The notes: generated by a model not told the origin, from the letters alone. 43,322 nt of DNA from Deferribacteres bacterium (GCA_023395255.1 JAEWZN010000015.1:1-43322), one strand, 5' to 3'; shown: positions 32,384 through 42,703, counted from the stretch's first letter. Program-made: numbers and translations.

Positions 32384-33030
32384 TAACCAAGGATTCCTTT
32401 TATCTTTTCGTAAACGCCGTCAGGATTCCCTTCACCGTCCACTTCTGAGAATTTACCGCTGCTGCCGTAATATCCCTTAAGAAGTGAAGTGGTTTCATGG
32501 TAAACCTGAAGGCGGTTTTTAATCGTGTCTTCCCTGTCATCATCCCTGTGGCTGAGTGTAGTTCCGCAAAGGTCGCACACTCCGCCTACTTTGGGAGGAT
32601 TATACTTGATGTGGTAGACTTTTCCGTCTTTCGGGCAGCTTCTTCTGCCCACGGCTCTTTCCACAAGAAGCTCATCCGCCACATTAAGGCTGACGATGTG
32701 GGTGATCTCTGTTTTGAGATCGTTTTTAAGCATAGAATCAAGCGCTTCCGCCTGAGCTATGGTTCTGGGGAAGCCGTCAAAGATAACACCCTTTGCGCAG
32801 TCGGGAGAGGCGAGCCTGTCCTTCATGAGTCCTATGATAAGTGCATCAGGCACAAGCTGCCCTGCATCCATATACATTTTAGCCTCTTTGCCGAGGGGTG
32901 TCTGATCTTTTACTGCCTGACGGAGAAGGTCTCCGGTTGAGATCTGCACCAGACCGTAATCACGGATGATGTATGCAGACTGAGTACCTTTTCCTGCTCC
33001 GGGAGGCCCAAGAAATATCATATTTATCAT
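32383..33030 (-). CDS. adk: Adenylate kinase, long zinc-lid form
   Basis: A 215-aa enzyme interconverting ATP + AMP and 2 ADP. The P-loop GPPGAGKGTQ is at residues 8-17, FDGFPRT at 84-90, and the LID domain spans about 125-165. The LID zinc site is Cys132, Asp135, Cys152, Cys155, with Asp in place of the usual second Cys. The HRDDDREDTIKNRL block follows. It overlaps secY (ATGA) and map (TAATG), as is common in the spc cluster. Confidence 0.97.
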   Translation of the reverse strand: MINMIFLGPPGAGKGTQSAYIIRDYGLVQISTGDLLRQAVKDQTPLGKEAKMYMDAGQLVPDALIIGLMKDRLASPDCAKGVIFDGFPRTIAQAEALDSMLKNDLKTEITHIVSLNVADELLVERAVGRRSCPKDGKVYHIKYNPPKVGGVCDLCGTTLSHRDDDREDTIKNRLQVYHETTSLLKGYYGSSGKFSEVDGEGNPDGVYEKIKGILG

Positions 33031-34343
33031 ATGAGACTTCTCCCTTTGATTCTTCCTTTCTTAAGGAAGCCGTCGTAGTTGTGAGAGACAAGGTGTGTCT
33101 CTATCTTACTGATTACATCCATACCCACGCCGATAACGATCAGGAGGCTTGTTCCGCCGAAATAGAAGGGAACATTGAATCCTGATATGAAAAGCTGGGG
33201 TAGAAGCGCAACCGCAGAAAGATATATAGCACCTACGAAAGTCAGCCTTGAAAGAACATAATCTATAAATGCGGCAGTGTGTTCGCCGGGTCTTTTACCG
33301 GGGATAACGCCGCCGCCTTTGTTGATATTTTCCGCAATGTCAGTCGGGTTGAAGATGATCGAAGTATAGAAGTAAGTGAAGAAAACGATCATAACAAGCG
33401 AGAAGACATAATACATTGCCGAGCTGGGAGTGAACCAGAAGCTTATCTTCTGCACTATTTCGTTAGTGGAGAAGGTTGCAAGTGTGCTGGGCACAGCCAG
33501 AATCGACATAGCGAAGATTATGGGGATAACGCCTGCGGGGTTCAGTTTAAGCGGGAGATATGAGTTATTCACATTTCCGTGCTGAGGTCCGGCCGCTATC
33601 CTTTTGACATGCTGTATAGGCAGCCGTCTCTGTGAGGTTTCCATAAAAACTATCGCCGCAGTGACCGCGAGTATTATCGCCAGTACCACGATGAGGGTTA
33701 TTATCTGAAGCTCACCAGTCTGAACGAGTGTAAATGTTTTGCTGACTGCGGACGGAAAAGAGGCCACAATACCGGCGAAAATCAGAACGGAAATACCGTT
33801 GCCGAGACCGCGTTCGGTAATTTTTTCACCAAGCCACATAAGGAAGATTGTACCGGTTGTGAGGGTGATTGTGGTGACTATTCTGAATCCCCAGCCGGGA
33901 AACATAACAACATGAACTCCGCTTGGGGAGGTCATGCTCTCAAGACCGATGGCGATACCCATACCCTGAATGGCACTGATAAGAACCGTGCCGTAGCGGG
34001 TATATTTTGTGATTTTTTCCCTGCCCTCGTTCCCCTGCTTTTTGAGCTCCGCCAGATGCGGAACCGCAACTGTGAGAAGCTCAAGTATGATAGCAGCGGA
34101 GATATAAGGCATAATGCCGAGACCAAATACCGTAAGCTTTGACAGGGCGCCCCCGGTGAACATGTCGAAGAAACCGAGAAGGTTTCCGGACTGTTGAGCA
34201 AAAAACTCGCTGAGTGCGCCGCCGTCAATGCCAGGAGTCGGCACGTGAGCGCCGATCCTGTATATGAAGAGGAAAAGAAGCGTATATAAAATTCTCTTCC
34301 TCAGCTCCGGTATCGAGAAAATATCCTCGAATTTCTTCAACAT
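33027..34343 (-). CDS. secY: Preprotein translocase subunit SecY
   Basis: A 438-aa protein forming the channel of the Sec translocon, with ten predicted transmembrane helices. Diagnostic blocks: FLFIYRIGAHVPTPGIDGGAL, GLGIMPYISAAIILELLTV, GLGNGISVLIFAGIVASFP and the late loop NKGGGVIPGKRPGEHTAAFIDYVLSRLTFVGA that binds ribosome and SecA. It follows rplO by 6 bases and overlaps adk. Confidence 0.98.
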   Translation of the reverse strand: MLKKFEDIFSIPELRKRILYTLLFLFIYRIGAHVPTPGIDGGALSEFFAQQSGNLLGFFDMFTGGALSKLTVFGLGIMPYISAAIILELLTVAVPHLAELKKQGNEGREKITKYTRYGTVLISAIQGMGIAIGLESMTSPSGVHVVMFPGWGFRIVTTITLTTGTIFLMWLGEKITERGLGNGISVLIFAGIVASFPSAVSKTFTLVQTGELQIITLIVVLAIILAVTAAIVFMETSQRRLPIQHVKRIAAGPQHGNVNNSYLPLKLNPAGVIPIIFAMSILAVPSTLATFSTNEIVQKISFWFTPSSAMYYVFSLVMIVFFTYFYTSIIFNPTDIAENINKGGGVIPGKRPGEHTAAFIDYVLSRLTFVGAIYLSAVALLPQLFISGFNVPFYFGGTSLLIVIGVGMDVISKIETHLVSHNYDGFLKKGRIKGRSLI

Positions 34344-34349
34344 ACCATA

Positions 34350-34802
34350 TTACTCCGGAGTAACTACTTCTCCGCCGGCCGCTTTGATTTTCTCAGCAGC
34401 AGCAGCGGATACTTTTTCAACATCAAACTTAAGTTTTTTGCTGAGTTCTCCGTCACCGAGAACCTTGATACCGTCTTTATTTCCGCGGGCCAGTCCTTTC
34501 TCTTTAAGAGTAAGTACATTGACCTCTTCGCCGTCGTTAAAGCGGTTGTTTATATCTTCAAGGTTAACGATCTCATAAACTGTGGCAAATTTGGAGTTAT
34601 TGAAGCCTCTTTTGGGGAGTCTTCTCGTAAGGGGCATCTGACCGCCTTCAAAGCCGGGTCTTACTTTCCCGCCTGAACGTGCTTTCTGTCCCTTAGTACC
34701 TTTGCCGGCACTTGTACCCTGACCGCTGGCAGAACCGCGGCCAAGTCTTTTTCTTTTCTTTCTGGCGCCTTCTGCGGGCCTGAGATCATGAAGTTCCATC
34801 AC
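34350..34802 (-). CDS. rplO: 50S ribosomal protein L15
   Basis: A 150-aa large-subunit assembly protein. The N-terminus [42 protein letters not shown] and [17 protein letters not shown] are diagnostic. The start codon directly abuts the rpsE stop, leaving no space for the L30 gene rpmD that usually sits here. Confidence 0.98.
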   Translation of the reverse strand: MMELHDLRPAEGARKKRKRLGRGSASGQGTSAGKGTKGQKARSGGKVRPGFEGGQMPLTRRLPKRGFNNSKFATVYEIVNLEDINNRFNDGEEVNVLTLKEKGLARGNKDGIKVLGDGELSKKLKFDVEKVSAAAAEKIKAAGGEVVTPE

Positions 34803-35306
34803 TTATTCTCCCGGTTTGGCTATGATTTCTTCAATCTTTTTGCCCCTAACCTGTGCAACTTCGTTAAGGGTGCGCATTTTGCTGAAACCGTCAAGTATCG
34901 CGAAGAGCGAGTTGTAGGGGTTTCTGCTGCGCGTACTTTTGCAAAGAATGTTCTGTACTCCGGCAAGCTCAAGGAGGGCGCGCGTTACGCTTCCTGCGAT
35001 GATACCAGTACCGGGAGCCGCGGGTTTCATGATTATTTCAGTGGAAACATATTTGCCCACAGTTGCGTGGGGGATTGTTCCGTTAACCACGGGAACCTCA
35101 ATGAGGTTCTTCTTTGCATATTCAAGGGCTTTTTTGATTGCGTCCGGCACTTCTCTTGCCTTTCCGTAACCAATGCCTACACGTCCTTCATAGTCACCCA
35201 CAACAACAGTTGCAGTGAATTTGAAGATGCGGCCGCCCTTTACAACCTTTGTAACTCTGCCTATATGAACAACTTTATCTACAAGTTGACGCTCGGTGTT
35301 ATTCAA
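34803..35306 (-). CDS. rpsE: 30S ribosomal protein S5
   Basis: A 167-aa protein that affects decoding fidelity. VHIGRVTKVVKGGRIFKFTATVVVGD begins the N-terminal double-stranded RNA-binding fold, and GIIAGSVTRALLELAGVQNILCKSTRSRNPYN is in the C-terminal half. The correct start is TTG at 35306, with GGAGG 6 bases upstream and length matching the family; a longer reading to 35354 would run into rplR. Directly followed by rplO. Confidence 0.96.
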   Translation of the reverse strand: MNNTERQLVDKVVHIGRVTKVVKGGRIFKFTATVVVGDYEGRVGIGYGKAREVPDAIKKALEYAKKNLIEVPVVNGTIPHATVGKYVSTEIIMKPAAPGTGIIAGSVTRALLELAGVQNILCKSTRSRNPYNSLFAILDGFSKMRTLNEVAQVRGKKIEEIIAKPGE

Positions 35307-35316
35307 AGCAAACCTC

Positions 35317-35682
35317 CTAGAACTCAAGGCCGGCTTCGCGAGCCGCATCTGCAAGAGCTTTTATTCTACCGTGGTAGAGGAAACCGCCCCTGTCGAAAAC
35401 CACCTTTTCTATGCCTTTTTCCTTAGCACGCTCGCCGATAACTTTACCGACTTCCTTTGCAGCTTCAATATTAAGCACGCCTTTGAATTTCTCTTTGAGA
35501 ACTTTTTCAAGCGAACTAGCGGCAACAATAGTGTTGCCGCTAGAATCGTCTATTATCTGAGCGTATATGAATCTGTTGGATTTGTTAACCGCAAGTCTGG
35601 GAGCGCAGGGTGTGCCTGACACTTTTTTGCGCACTCTTGCGTGCTTCCTTCTTATAGTAGCTTTTTTATTAATTGTGCTCAC
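35317..35682 (-). CDS. rplR: 50S ribosomal protein L18
   Basis: A 121-aa 5S rRNA-binding protein. [41 protein letters not shown] and the C-terminal [29 protein letters not shown] are typical. Ten bases separate its stop from the TTG start of rpsE. Confidence 0.98.
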   Translation of the reverse strand: MSTINKKATIRRKHARVRKKVSGTPCAPRLAVNKSNRFIYAQIIDDSSGNTIVAASSLEKVLKEKFKGVLNIEAAKEVGKVIGERAKEKGIEKVVFDRGGFLYHGRIKALADAAREAGLEF

Positions 35683-35694
35683 TATAACGCTCCT

Positions 35695-36234
35695 TTATCT
35701 CTTACCAGTTTTACCGGCTTTTCTGATTATCTTCTCGCCGGCGTATCTGATACCTTTGCCTTTATAGGGCTCAGGCTGCCTGATTTTCCTGATGTTAGCG
35801 GCAGTTTGACCTACAAGCTGTTTGTCTATGCCCCTGACAACTATGCCTGTGTTGCCTTCCATCGCAAACTCTATGCCTGCGGGGGGTGCAACAACAACGG
35901 GGTGAGAAAACCCTAAGGAAAGGTCGAGGTCCTGTCCCTTAATGGCCGCTCTGTAACCTACGCCGTGTATTTCAAGCTTCTTCTCGAAGCCTTTAGTAAC
36001 GCCGTCTACCATGTTTGATATAAGCGTACGAGTAAGGCCGTGTACAGAACGGGACAGCTTAGATTCGTCTTTCCTGCTAACTGTGATTGTGTTTGCTTCG
36101 ACAGCAACCTCGGTGTTGGCGTGCACTGCATACTCAAGTTTCCCTTTCGGGCCTTCAATGCAGCACACATTGCCGTCGAGAGTGACCTTCACTCCTGCAG
36201 GTATTGTAATAGGTTTCTTGCCTATTCTTGACAT
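35695..36234 (-). CDS. rplF: 50S ribosomal protein L6
   Basis: A 179-aa protein near the GTPase-associated centre, built from two related domains. [49 protein letters not shown] and the C-terminal [32 protein letters not shown] are diagnostic. Confidence 0.98.
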   Translation of the reverse strand: MSRIGKKPITIPAGVKVTLDGNVCCIEGPKGKLEYAVHANTEVAVEANTITVSRKDESKLSRSVHGLTRTLISNMVDGVTKGFEKKLEIHGVGYRAAIKGQDLDLSLGFSHPVVVAPPAGIEFAMEGNTGIVVRGIDKQLVGQTAANIRKIRQPEPYKGKGIRYAGEKIIRKAGKTGKR

Positions 36235-36246
36235 TTACGCGCTCCC

Positions 36247-36645
36247 TTACCAAATCTGGCAGATGTATTCTCCGCCAACTTTATCCAATATGCACTGTTT
36301 CACTGTTTTCACGCCTTCGGAAGTGGAGATTATACCATTACCAAGGCCGCCGAGAACGGGTTTAAGGTTTTTGTTGTTTACATACACTCTTCTGCCGGGC
36401 TTGCTTACTCTTTTGAGGCCCCTGATAACGGACTCGCCGCCGTCAGTGTATTTCAGATACACAACGATTTTTTTAAGGTTCTCTTCGGAGACCACGCGGA
36501 AGCTTTTCACGTAGCCTTCCATTCTGAAGTTTTCTACTATCGCCTCTTTGATTTTGGAGTGAGGGATTACAACTTCGGATTTTTTAACCATATAAGCGTT
36601 GCGCAGTCTGGCAAGCATATCAGCAATCGGATCAGTCATGCTCAT
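36247..36645 (-). CDS. rpsH: 30S ribosomal protein S8
   Basis: A 132-aa 16S rRNA-binding protein and, in enterics, translational repressor of the spc operon. MSMTDPIADMLARLRNAYMVKKSEVVIPHSKIKEAI at the N-terminus and GLGNGIISTSEGVKTVKQCILDKVGGEYICQIW at the C-terminus match the family. Confidence 0.98.
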   Translation of the reverse strand: MSMTDPIADMLARLRNAYMVKKSEVVIPHSKIKEAIVENFRMEGYVKSFRVVSEENLKKIVVYLKYTDGGESVIRGLKRVSKPGRRVYVNNKNLKPVLGGLGNGIISTSEGVKTVKQCILDKVGGEYICQIW

Positions 36646-36656
36646 TCGTATTTCTC

Positions 36657-36842
36657 CTACCAGCTCGATTTTCTTACGCCGGGAATCTCACCCTTCAGAG
36701 CAAATTTTCTGAAGCAGATCCTGCACATGTTAAATCTTCTCAGGAAAGCCCTGGGACGGCCGCAGATGGGGCAGCGGTTGTATTCCCTGACTTTAAACTT
36801 TTTTGTTTTAAAGGCATGGTTATATTTAGCCTTAGTTGCCAC
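36657..36842 (-). CDS. rpsN: 30S ribosomal protein S14, type Z (zinc-binding)
   Basis: A 61-aa short S14 with the zinc ribbon Cys24-x2-Cys27 (NRCPICG) and Cys40-x2-Cys43 (MCRIC). The start is GTG at 36842 with GGAGG 6 bases upstream, inside the end of rplE (11-base overlap). The longer frame to 36875 has no support and would exceed the family length. Often annotated rpsZ or rpsN1. Confidence 0.96.
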   Translation of the reverse strand: MATKAKYNHAFKTKKFKVREYNRCPICGRPRAFLRRFNMCRICFRKFALKGEIPGVRKSSW

Positions 36843-37386
36843 TTTCGGCCTCCTCAAACGGCATGCCGAGAGCACGGAGAAGCTCTCTTGCTTCCTCGTC
36901 GGTTTTCGCCGTCGTAGTGATGATGATGTCCATTCCTCTGATTTTGTCGATTTTATCGAACTCTATCTCAGGAAAAACGATCTGCTCTTTAAGACCCATG
37001 GCATAGTTACCGCGTCCGTCAAAGGATTTAGCGCTTACGCCTTTAAAGTCTCTTACCCTGGCGAGGGCAATTCTTGTGAGTCTCTGTAAGAATTCATAAG
37101 CCGTATCGCCTCTGAGAGTAACTTTGCAGCCTATGGGCATCCCCTCTCTGAGTTTGAAGGCGGCTATGGATTTTTTGGCTCTTGTCACGACAGGTTTCTG
37201 ACCCGCGATGATAGTCATGTCGCTGAGTGCGTTGTCAACAACCTTGGAGTTCGTAACAGCTTCGCCGAGACCCATGTTGAGAACTATCTTCTCAATTTTG
37301 GGGACCTGCATGATGTTCGTATAAGAGAACTTCTTCATGAGGGTAGGAACAACTTCCTTAAGGTATTTTTCTTTAAGCTCTGCCAT
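36832..37386 (-). CDS. rplE: 50S ribosomal protein L5
   Basis: A 184-aa 5S rRNA-binding protein that contacts the P-site tRNA and S13. [50 protein letters not shown] and [31 protein letters not shown] are diagnostic. Confidence 0.98.
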   Translation of the reverse strand: MAELKEKYLKEVVPTLMKKFSYTNIMQVPKIEKIVLNMGLGEAVTNSKVVDNALSDMTIIAGQKPVVTRAKKSIAAFKLREGMPIGCKVTLRGDTAYEFLQRLTRIALARVRDFKGVSAKSFDGRGNYAMGLKEQIVFPEIEFDKIDKIRGMDIIITTTAKTDEEARELLRALGMPFEEAESGN

Positions 37387-37388
37387 TG

Positions 37389-37718
37389 TTAATCCTTATC
37401 GATGACTTCACCGTCGCACTTCGCGAAGCGGGCTTTTTTACCGTTTTCAAGAGTTTTAATGCCGAGTTTAGTGCCTTTTTTGCTTTTCTGGCTGTAGAAC
37501 ATAACGTTTGATATGTCTACCGGCATCTCTTTCTCAACGATTCCGCCTTCGGGGTTCAGGGGGCCGGGCTTAGTGTGTCTTTTAACAACGTTGGTGTTTT
37601 CAAGAATCACTTTGCCGTTTTTCCTGTCGACCTTGAGAATCTTGGCTATTTTGCCCTTATCCTTTCCGGTGGTGACGATTACGGTGTCGTCTTTTTTAAG
37701 TTTATACTTTGCCTGCAT
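37389..37718 (-). CDS. rplX: 50S ribosomal protein L24
   Basis: A 109-aa assembly-initiator protein. The N-terminal KOW motif is [44 protein letters not shown]. It is slightly longer than the E. coli protein, within family range. Two bases separate it from rplE. Confidence 0.97.
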   Translation of the reverse strand: MQAKYKLKKDDTVIVTTGKDKGKIAKILKVDRKNGKVILENTNVVKRHTKPGPLNPEGGIVEKEMPVDISNVMFYSQKSKKGTKLGIKTLENGKKARFAKCDGEVIDKD

Positions 37719-37730
37719 ATTCTCGTCTCC

Positions 37731-38102
37731 TTAAAGCACTTCGGGAGCCATGGAGCAGATTTTAAGGAACCCTTTAGATCTGAGATCCCTTGAAACCGGT
37801 CCGAATACCCTTGTTGCGATGGGCTCCAGATTGTTTTTGTTAAGAAGAACGGCTGCATTGTCATCAAATCTGATGTATGTACCGTCTTTACGGCGGCTTT
37901 CTTTGGCAGTACGAACGATAACTGCTTTAACAACAGCACCTTTCTTAACGTTGCCATCGGGAGCGGCCTCTTTAACGCTGGCAACGATGATGTCACCCAC
38001 ATAGCCGTATCTGATTTTTGAGCCTCCGAGAACTTTTATGCAAAGAATCTCTTTGGCTCCTGAGTTGTCGGCTACTCTGAGACGTGATTCAACCTGTATC
38101 AT
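37731..38102 (-). CDS. rplN: 50S ribosomal protein L14
   Basis: A 123-aa protein at the subunit interface. [59 protein letters not shown] and the ending [12 protein letters not shown] are near-universal. Confidence 0.98.
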   Translation of the reverse strand: MIQVESRLRVADNSGAKEILCIKVLGGSKIRYGYVGDIIVASVKEAAPDGNVKKGAVVKAVIVRTAKESRRKDGTYIRFDDNAAVLLNKNNLEPIATRVFGPVSRDLRSKGFLKICSMAPEVL

Positions 38103-38114
38103 TACTGTAACCTC

Positions 38115-38387
38115 TTACTCTGATATAACTTCGGCGGAACGCTCGATAATGCGCTTAACCATCCAGCACTTATCTTTGCTGAGGGGACGTGTTTCAGAGA
38201 TTTCGACCGTGTCGCCAATTCTGCATTCGTTCGCCTCATCATGCGCCTTAAACTTTTTACTCTGTTTAACGAACTTGTGGTATCTGCTGTGAAGCTTAAG
38301 GTTTTCAACCTTTACGACAACGGTTTTATCCATTTTGTCGCTTACCACAACTCCTCTTCTTACTTTTCTAGCTGCTTTTTCGCTCAT
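38115..38387 (-). CDS. rpsQ: 30S ribosomal protein S17
   Basis: A 90-aa OB-fold primary 16S rRNA-binding protein. [19 protein letters not shown], the [43 protein letters not shown] core and the C-terminus VKRIIERS are typical. Confidence 0.97.
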   Translation of the reverse strand: MSEKAARKVRRGVVVSDKMDKTVVVKVENLKLHSRYHKFVKQSKKFKAHDEANECRIGDTVEISETRPLSKDKCWMVKRIIERSAEVISE

Positions 38388-38397
38388 TACAGACCTC

Positions 38398-38595
38398 TTA
38401 CTGCTCTGCGCTTTCAGCCATACGCTGGCTGAGAACGGTTTTGATCCTCGCGATGTCTTTCTTCATCTTTCTGATGGAGGAAGTATCTTCAAGGTCGCCT
38501 GTCGCAAGTTTGAAGCGGGTTCTGAAAACATCTTCGCGAAGCTGTTTTTCTTTTTCAACGAGGTCTTTCACGTTCATATCTTTGAATTCGCTCAT
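38398..38595 (-). CDS. rpmC: 50S ribosomal protein L29
   Basis: A 65-aa helical-hairpin protein at the tunnel exit, a docking site for SRP and trigger factor. [33 protein letters not shown] followed by [17 protein letters not shown] matches the family. ATG 38595 overlaps the rplP stop (ATGA); the longer reading to 38631 is not supported. Confidence 0.96.
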   Translation of the reverse strand: MSEFKDMNVKDLVEKEKQLREDVFRTRFKLATGDLEDTSSIRKMKKDIARIKTVLSQRMAESAEQ

Positions 38596-39014
38596 TCTGC
38601 AGCCTCCGTTTCCCTGAATACGAACTTGCATTTAACGGGGAGTTTGTGCGCAGCAAGCCTGAAAGCCTCTCTCGCCTGCTCTTCCGTAACACCGGCTATC
38701 TCGTAGAGGACAGTGCCGTTTTTAACTTCGGCAACATAGTACTCAACCGCACCCTTACCTTTACCCTGCCTGACTTCAAGAGGCTTTTTGGTAACGGGTT
38801 TGTGGGGGAAGATACGTATAGTTACCGTACCGCCTCTTTTTACATATCTGTTGATCGCGATCCTTGCGGATTCGATCTGGCGGCTTGTTATACGTCCGTT
38901 ATCAAGAGACTGAAGACCGAAGTCCCCGAAAGCCACTTTGTGGCCTTTGTTGGCTTTGCCTTCGTTGCGTCCCTTGAACTGTTTTCTGTATTTCATTCTT
39001 TTCGGCATCAACAT
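38592..39014 (-). CDS. rplP: 50S ribosomal protein L16
   Basis: A 140-aa protein at the A-site tRNA elbow and peptidyl-transferase side. [86 protein letters not shown] are diagnostic. The start codon immediately follows the rpsC stop. Confidence 0.98.
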   Translation of the reverse strand: MLMPKRMKYRKQFKGRNEGKANKGHKVAFGDFGLQSLDNGRITSRQIESARIAINRYVKRGGTVTIRIFPHKPVTKKPLEVRQGKGKGAVEYYVAEVKNGTVLYEIAGVTEEQAREAFRLAAHKLPVKCKFVFRETEAAE

Positions 39015-39674
39015 TTACTCAACTCCTGCTGCTGCCCTGTTTCTCTCTTCAACTATCTCTCCGGTGAAAACCCACACTTTAATGCCTGTTATACCGTAAG
39101 TTGTGAGAGCTTCAGTCGTACCGTAGTCGATGTCGGCTCTGAGAGTCTGAAGGGGCACTCTGCCTTTGATGTACCACTCAGTTCTTGCCATGTCTGCGCC
39201 TGCAAGACGTCCGCTGCACGCAACTTTGATACCGAGTGCGCCGGATTTCATAGCCTGAAGAACCGCTTTTTTCATTGCTCTTCTGAAAGCTATACGTCTC
39301 TGAAGCTGCATAGCGATGTTTTCTGCAACGAGCTGTGCGTTTATCTCAGGTTTTTTAATCTCGCGGATTACAAGAAGAACCTCAGCTTTTGTTATTTTTT
39401 TAAGCTCAGCTTTAAGTTTTTCGATCTCAGCGCCTTTTTTGCCGATCACGATTCCGGGCCTGCTGGTGTTGAGGGTAACACGCACTCTGGCGCCCATGCG
39501 CTCAATGCCGATACCCGCTATTCCGGCCTGGAAAAGCCTTTTCTTGAGGAATTCGCGTATTTTAATGTCTTCAAGAAGGTTAGTTCTGTACTCCTTCTTG
39601 CCGGCAAACCATACTGAAACCCAAGGCTTGTTAACACCTAATCTATACCCGTAAGGGTGTACTTTGTGTCCCAC
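39015..39674 (-). CDS. rpsC: 30S ribosomal protein S3
   Basis: A 219-aa protein of the mRNA entry channel. [29 protein letters not shown] at the N-terminus, the KH domain [23 protein letters not shown], and the C-terminal [53 protein letters not shown] are diagnostic. Confidence 0.98.
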   Translation of the reverse strand: MGHKVHPYGYRLGVNKPWVSVWFAGKKEYRTNLLEDIKIREFLKKRLFQAGIAGIGIERMGARVRVTLNTSRPGIVIGKKGAEIEKLKAELKKITKAEVLLVIREIKKPEINAQLVAENIAMQLQRRIAFRRAMKKAVLQAMKSGALGIKVACSGRLAGADMARTEWYIKGRVPLQTLRADIDYGTTEALTTYGITGIKVWVFTGEIVEERNRAAAGVE

Positions 39675-39685
39675 TAAAACCTCCG

Positions 39686-40018
39686 TTAATCCGAGAGTAC
39701 GACAGTGATGTGGCTTGTTTTCTTACGAATAAGAGAAGCTCTGCCGTATGCTCTGGGAGTGTACCTTTTCCACGCCGGGCCTTCATCAATCCTGATCTCT
39801 TTAACGTAGAGCTTGCTCACGTCTCTGTAATCCTGATTTTCCTCAGCATTGGCGGCAGCGGATTTTATCGTTTTGTAGATATACTCAGCAGCCTTTTTGG
39901 GCGTGAACTTCAGCATAGCAAGGGCCTCGTCAACTTTCTTGCCTCTTACGAGGTCAGCAACGGGGCGTGCTTTTCTGGGAACTAATCTTACGAATCTTGC
40001 ACGTGCTACTGCTTCCAT
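39686..40018 (-). CDS. rplV: 50S ribosomal protein L22
   Basis: A 110-aa protein whose extended hairpin lines the peptide tunnel and shapes the macrolide site. [36 protein letters not shown] and the C-terminal [38 protein letters not shown] are diagnostic. ATG 40018 lies one base past the rpsS stop; the longer frame to 40090 is an overlap artefact. Confidence 0.97.
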   Translation of the reverse strand: MEAVARARFVRLVPRKARPVADLVRGKKVDEALAMLKFTPKKAAEYIYKTIKSAAANAEENQDYRDVSKLYVKEIRIDEGPAWKRYTPRAYGRASLIRKKTSHITVVLSD

Positions 40019-40019
40019 C

Positions 40020-40301
40020 TTATCTACCCTTGACCTTTTTATCATCCTTTTTGTGCCCTTTGAAAGTTCTCGTAAGTGCGAACTCGCCAAGCTTGTGTCC
40101 GACCATGTTTTCTGTCACATAGACGGGGATGAATTTATTACCGTTGTGAACCGCGAGAGTGATACCAATCATATCAGGAGTCACTGTGCTTCTTCTTGAC
40201 CAGGTTTTGATGACTTTTTTGTCGCCGGTCTCTTTAGCTACAGTGACCTTCTTCATAAGATGGTCATCTATAAACGGTCCTTTTTTCAATGATCTAGGCA
40301 C
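40020..40301 (-). CDS. rpsS: 30S ribosomal protein S19
   Basis: A 93-aa head protein. [72 protein letters not shown] are nearly invariant in bacteria. Starts 12 bases after rplB behind GGAGGA. Confidence 0.98.
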   Translation of the reverse strand: MPRSLKKGPFIDDHLMKKVTVAKETGDKKVIKTWSRRSTVTPDMIGITLAVHNGNKFIPVYVTENMVGHKLGEFALTRTFKGHKKDDKKVKGR

Positions 40302-40313
40302 ATCTTCCTCCTA

Positions 40314-41141
40314 TCACTTCTTCCTAGCGGAAACAATGTACTTGTTCGAAGGTTTCTTTTTCGAACGAGTTTTGTAACCTTTAGTGGGTTTACCCCATGG
40401 TGTAACAGGGTGACGGCCACCGCTTGTACGGCCTTCACCACCGCCATGCGGGTGATCCACAGGGTTCATAGCAACCCCTCTTACCGTAGGTCTGATGCCC
40501 AGCCAGCGTGAACGTCCGGCTTTACCAAGGCTCACGTTTTCGTGATCCTGGTTGCTGACCTGTCCTATCGAGGCTTTGCACTCGGCTTTAACAAGCCTGA
40601 TCTCGCCTGAAGGAAGTCTGAGGTGGCAGTATGCGCCCTCTTTTGAAAGAAGCTGTGCATATGTTCCGGCGGAACGGGCAAGCTGTCCGCCTTTTCCGGG
40701 TCTGAGCTCAACGTTGTGAACTACTGTACCCACGGGTATATCTTTCAGCGCTTTCGCGTTTCCGGGTTTAATGTCCGCAGCCTGTCCGCTGTGGATAACA
40801 TCGCCGACATTCATTCCGATGGGAGCAAGGATATATCTTTTTTCACCGTCCTCGTATGCAACGAGAGCGATTCTTGCGCTTCTGTTAGGGTCATATTCTA
40901 TTGTCTTGACCCTAGCGGCTATTTCATCCTTGTTCCTCTTGAAGTCGATCAGACGGTACTTTCTTTTCTCACCGCCGCCTTTATGTCTTGTAGTAATTCT
41001 ACCGTGGTTGTTACGTCCGCCGGTTTTCTTAAGTGCTACGACCAGACTCTTCTCAGGCTTGTCCGCGGTTACCTCTGCAAAGTCAGAATTTGATCTGAAC
41101 CTTACACCGTCCGAGGTAGGTTTATACTTCTTGATTCCCAT
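40314..41141 (-). CDS. rplB: 50S ribosomal protein L2
   Basis: A 275-aa primary 23S rRNA-binding protein needed for subunit association and peptidyl transfer. [41 protein letters not shown], the [18 protein letters not shown] block and the conserved [38 protein letters not shown] loop (with the functionally important His) are present. Confidence 0.98.
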   Translation of the reverse strand: MGIKKYKPTSDGVRFRSNSDFAEVTADKPEKSLVVALKKTGGRNNHGRITTRHKGGGEKRKYRLIDFKRNKDEIAARVKTIEYDPNRSARIALVAYEDGEKRYILAPIGMNVGDVIHSGQAADIKPGNAKALKDIPVGTVVHNVELRPGKGGQLARSAGTYAQLLSKEGAYCHLRLPSGEIRLVKAECKASIGQVSNQDHENVSLGKAGRSRWLGIRPTVRGVAMNPVDHPHGGGEGRTSGGRHPVTPWGKPTKGYKTRSKKKPSNKYIVSARKK

Positions 41142-41152
41142 TTAAGCCTCTC

Positions 41153-41434
41153 TTACACGAACTCGAGTTTCTCACCTTCGGCCAGAACAACGATGGCTTT
41201 CTTCCAGTCTTTACGTTTACCCATCATGCGTCCGAACCTTTTCTTCTTCCCTTTGCAGTTTAATGTGCGCACGGAAGCAACTTTGACGCTGAAAAGAGTC
41301 TCAACAGCCTCTTTAATGAGGAACTTGTTGGCTCTGGGGTCAACTGCGAAAGTCACCTTGTTCTCCTCTTCTTTGAGGTTAACGGCTTTCTCGGTGATAA
41401 GAGGTTTTTTGATTACGTCATAAACTGTCAACAT
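41153..41434 (-). CDS. rplW: 50S ribosomal protein L23
   Basis: A 93-aa tunnel-exit protein, docking point for trigger factor and [51 protein letters not shown] is typical, with a basic C-terminal half ([22 protein letters not shown]). The start overlaps the rplD stop by one base (TAATG). Confidence 0.98.
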   Translation of the reverse strand: MLTVYDVIKKPLITEKAVNLKEEENKVTFAVDPRANKFLIKEAVETLFSVKVASVRTLNCKGKKKRFGRMMGKRKDWKKAIVVLAEGEKLEFV

Positions 41435-42057
41435 TATCCTAAAACCTCCTCAATTCTCGCTATGCTGTCCTGAAGGACAAGGATTTTGCGTGAATTGATG
41501 ATATCGTAAACGTTGAGTCCGTTTACATTAAGCAAGTCTACGTAAGGTATATTGCGGAATGCTCTTGCAACCTTTTCGTCAAGCTCTTTAAAGACAACCA
41601 GCACTTTTCTGTCCGCGTTGAAATTTTTAAGAATAGCAACAGCTTCTTTTGTTTTTCCTTCCTCAAGTTTGAGGGCATCTACAAATACAAGGCTGCCGTC
41701 TTCGTGTTTCGCTCTGAGAGCGGATTTCATCGCGTTCTTGATCTTTTTCTTAGGCATAGAGAAAGAGTAATCCCTAGGTTGCGGACCAAAAATAGTCGCA
41801 CCGCCTCGCCACAAGGGGGATTTTATGGAGCCGGCTCTGGCGCGTCCGGTTCCTTTCTGTTTGTAGGGCTTTTTGCCGCCGCCCTCTATTTTTGCTCTGT
41901 TGAGAGTGGCATGAGTACCCGCCCTTTTACCCGCAAGCTGCATTACTACAACTTCATGCATAAGCGAGGTTTTTACAGGGTAGGTAATGATGGAATCATT
42001 TATCTCCACCGTGCCGACCTTCTCATTTTTCACGTTTACTAATTCAAACGAAGCCAT
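41434..42057 (-). CDS. rplD: 50S ribosomal protein L4
   Basis: A 207-aa protein with a globular domain and a long loop reaching the peptide tunnel; in enterics it autoregulates the S10 operon. [50 protein letters not shown] is the diagnostic loop. ATG 42057 ([15 protein letters not shown]) gives the family length; the longer reading to 42129 overlaps rplC without support. Confidence 0.97.
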   Translation of the reverse strand: MASFELVNVKNEKVGTVEINDSIITYPVKTSLMHEVVVMQLAGKRAGTHATLNRAKIEGGGKKPYKQKGTGRARAGSIKSPLWRGGATIFGPQPRDYSFSMPKKKIKNAMKSALRAKHEDGSLVFVDALKLEEGKTKEAVAILKNFNADRKVLVVFKELDEKVARAFRNIPYVDLLNVNGLNVYDIINSRKILVLQDSIARIEEVLG

Positions 42058-42070
42058 TTCACTGTTCCCT

Positions 42071-42703
42071 TTACTTCTTAATCGTTTCTTTAATGAAAAC
42101 GATTCCGTTGTCATGTCCCGGAATAGCACCTTTCACGAGGATAAGGTTTGTCTCAGGGATTACTTTCACTACGGAAAGTTTCTGAACGGTTACTTTGTCG
42201 CCGCCCATTCTTCCGGGCATAGGCCTGCCTTTTTCAGTCTCTCCGGGGAACTCGCACATCCCGATAGAACCGGGTTCACGGTGGAAGTGCGAACCGTGGG
42301 TTTTAGGACCGCCTGCGAAGCCGAAACGCTTCACAACGCCCTGAAAACCTTTACCGATAGAAGTTCCCTGAACATCCACAATATCGCCTTCTGCGAAAAG
42401 TGTGGCGTTCACTTCCTGACCGACTTCAAGAGAAGAGTCGTCAGCCACGCGGAACTCTTTGAGAACCTTGTGAGCATCTACACCCTGCTTCTTGAAATAG
42501 CCTTTTGCGGGGCAGTTGACTTTTTTCTCTTTGAGAATTTTGTCAAAACCGAGCTGAACGGCACTGTAACCGTTTTTTTCAACGGTTCTTTTGTTAACAA
42601 CTACACATGGTCCGGCCTGGACCACTGTAACAGGGATGAGAGTTCCGTCTGCGGTAAATACCTGCGTCATCCCCACTTTTCTTCCGATTATTGCTCTAGC
42701 CAT
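42071..42703 (-). CDS. rplC: 50S ribosomal protein L3
   Basis: A 210-aa protein that binds near the peptidyl-transferase centre. MARAIIGRKVGMTQVF, GTSIGKGFQGVVKRFGFAGGPKTHGSHFHREPGSIG and GRMGGDKVTVQKLSVV are diagnostic, including the HGS-x-FHR loop with the methylated Gln region. ATG 42703 has GAAGGA 8 bases upstream, better than the GTG at 42709. Confidence 0.97.
   Translation of the reverse strand: MARAIIGRKVGMTQVFTADGTLIPVTVVQAGPCVVVNKRTVEKNGYSAVQLGFDKILKEKKVNCPAKGYFKKQGVDAHKVLKEFRVADDSSLEVGQEVNATLFAEGDIVDVQGTSIGKGFQGVVKRFGFAGGPKTHGSHFHREPGSIGMCEFPGETEKGRPMPGRMGGDKVTVQKLSVVKVIPETNLILVKGAIPGHDNGIVFIKETIKK

Noticed and set aside
38646..39617. A 323-codon plus-strand open frame opposite rpsC and rplP
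   Set aside because: It is a shadow of strongly conserved ribosomal genes on the other strand; it has no ribosome-binding site and no family features.
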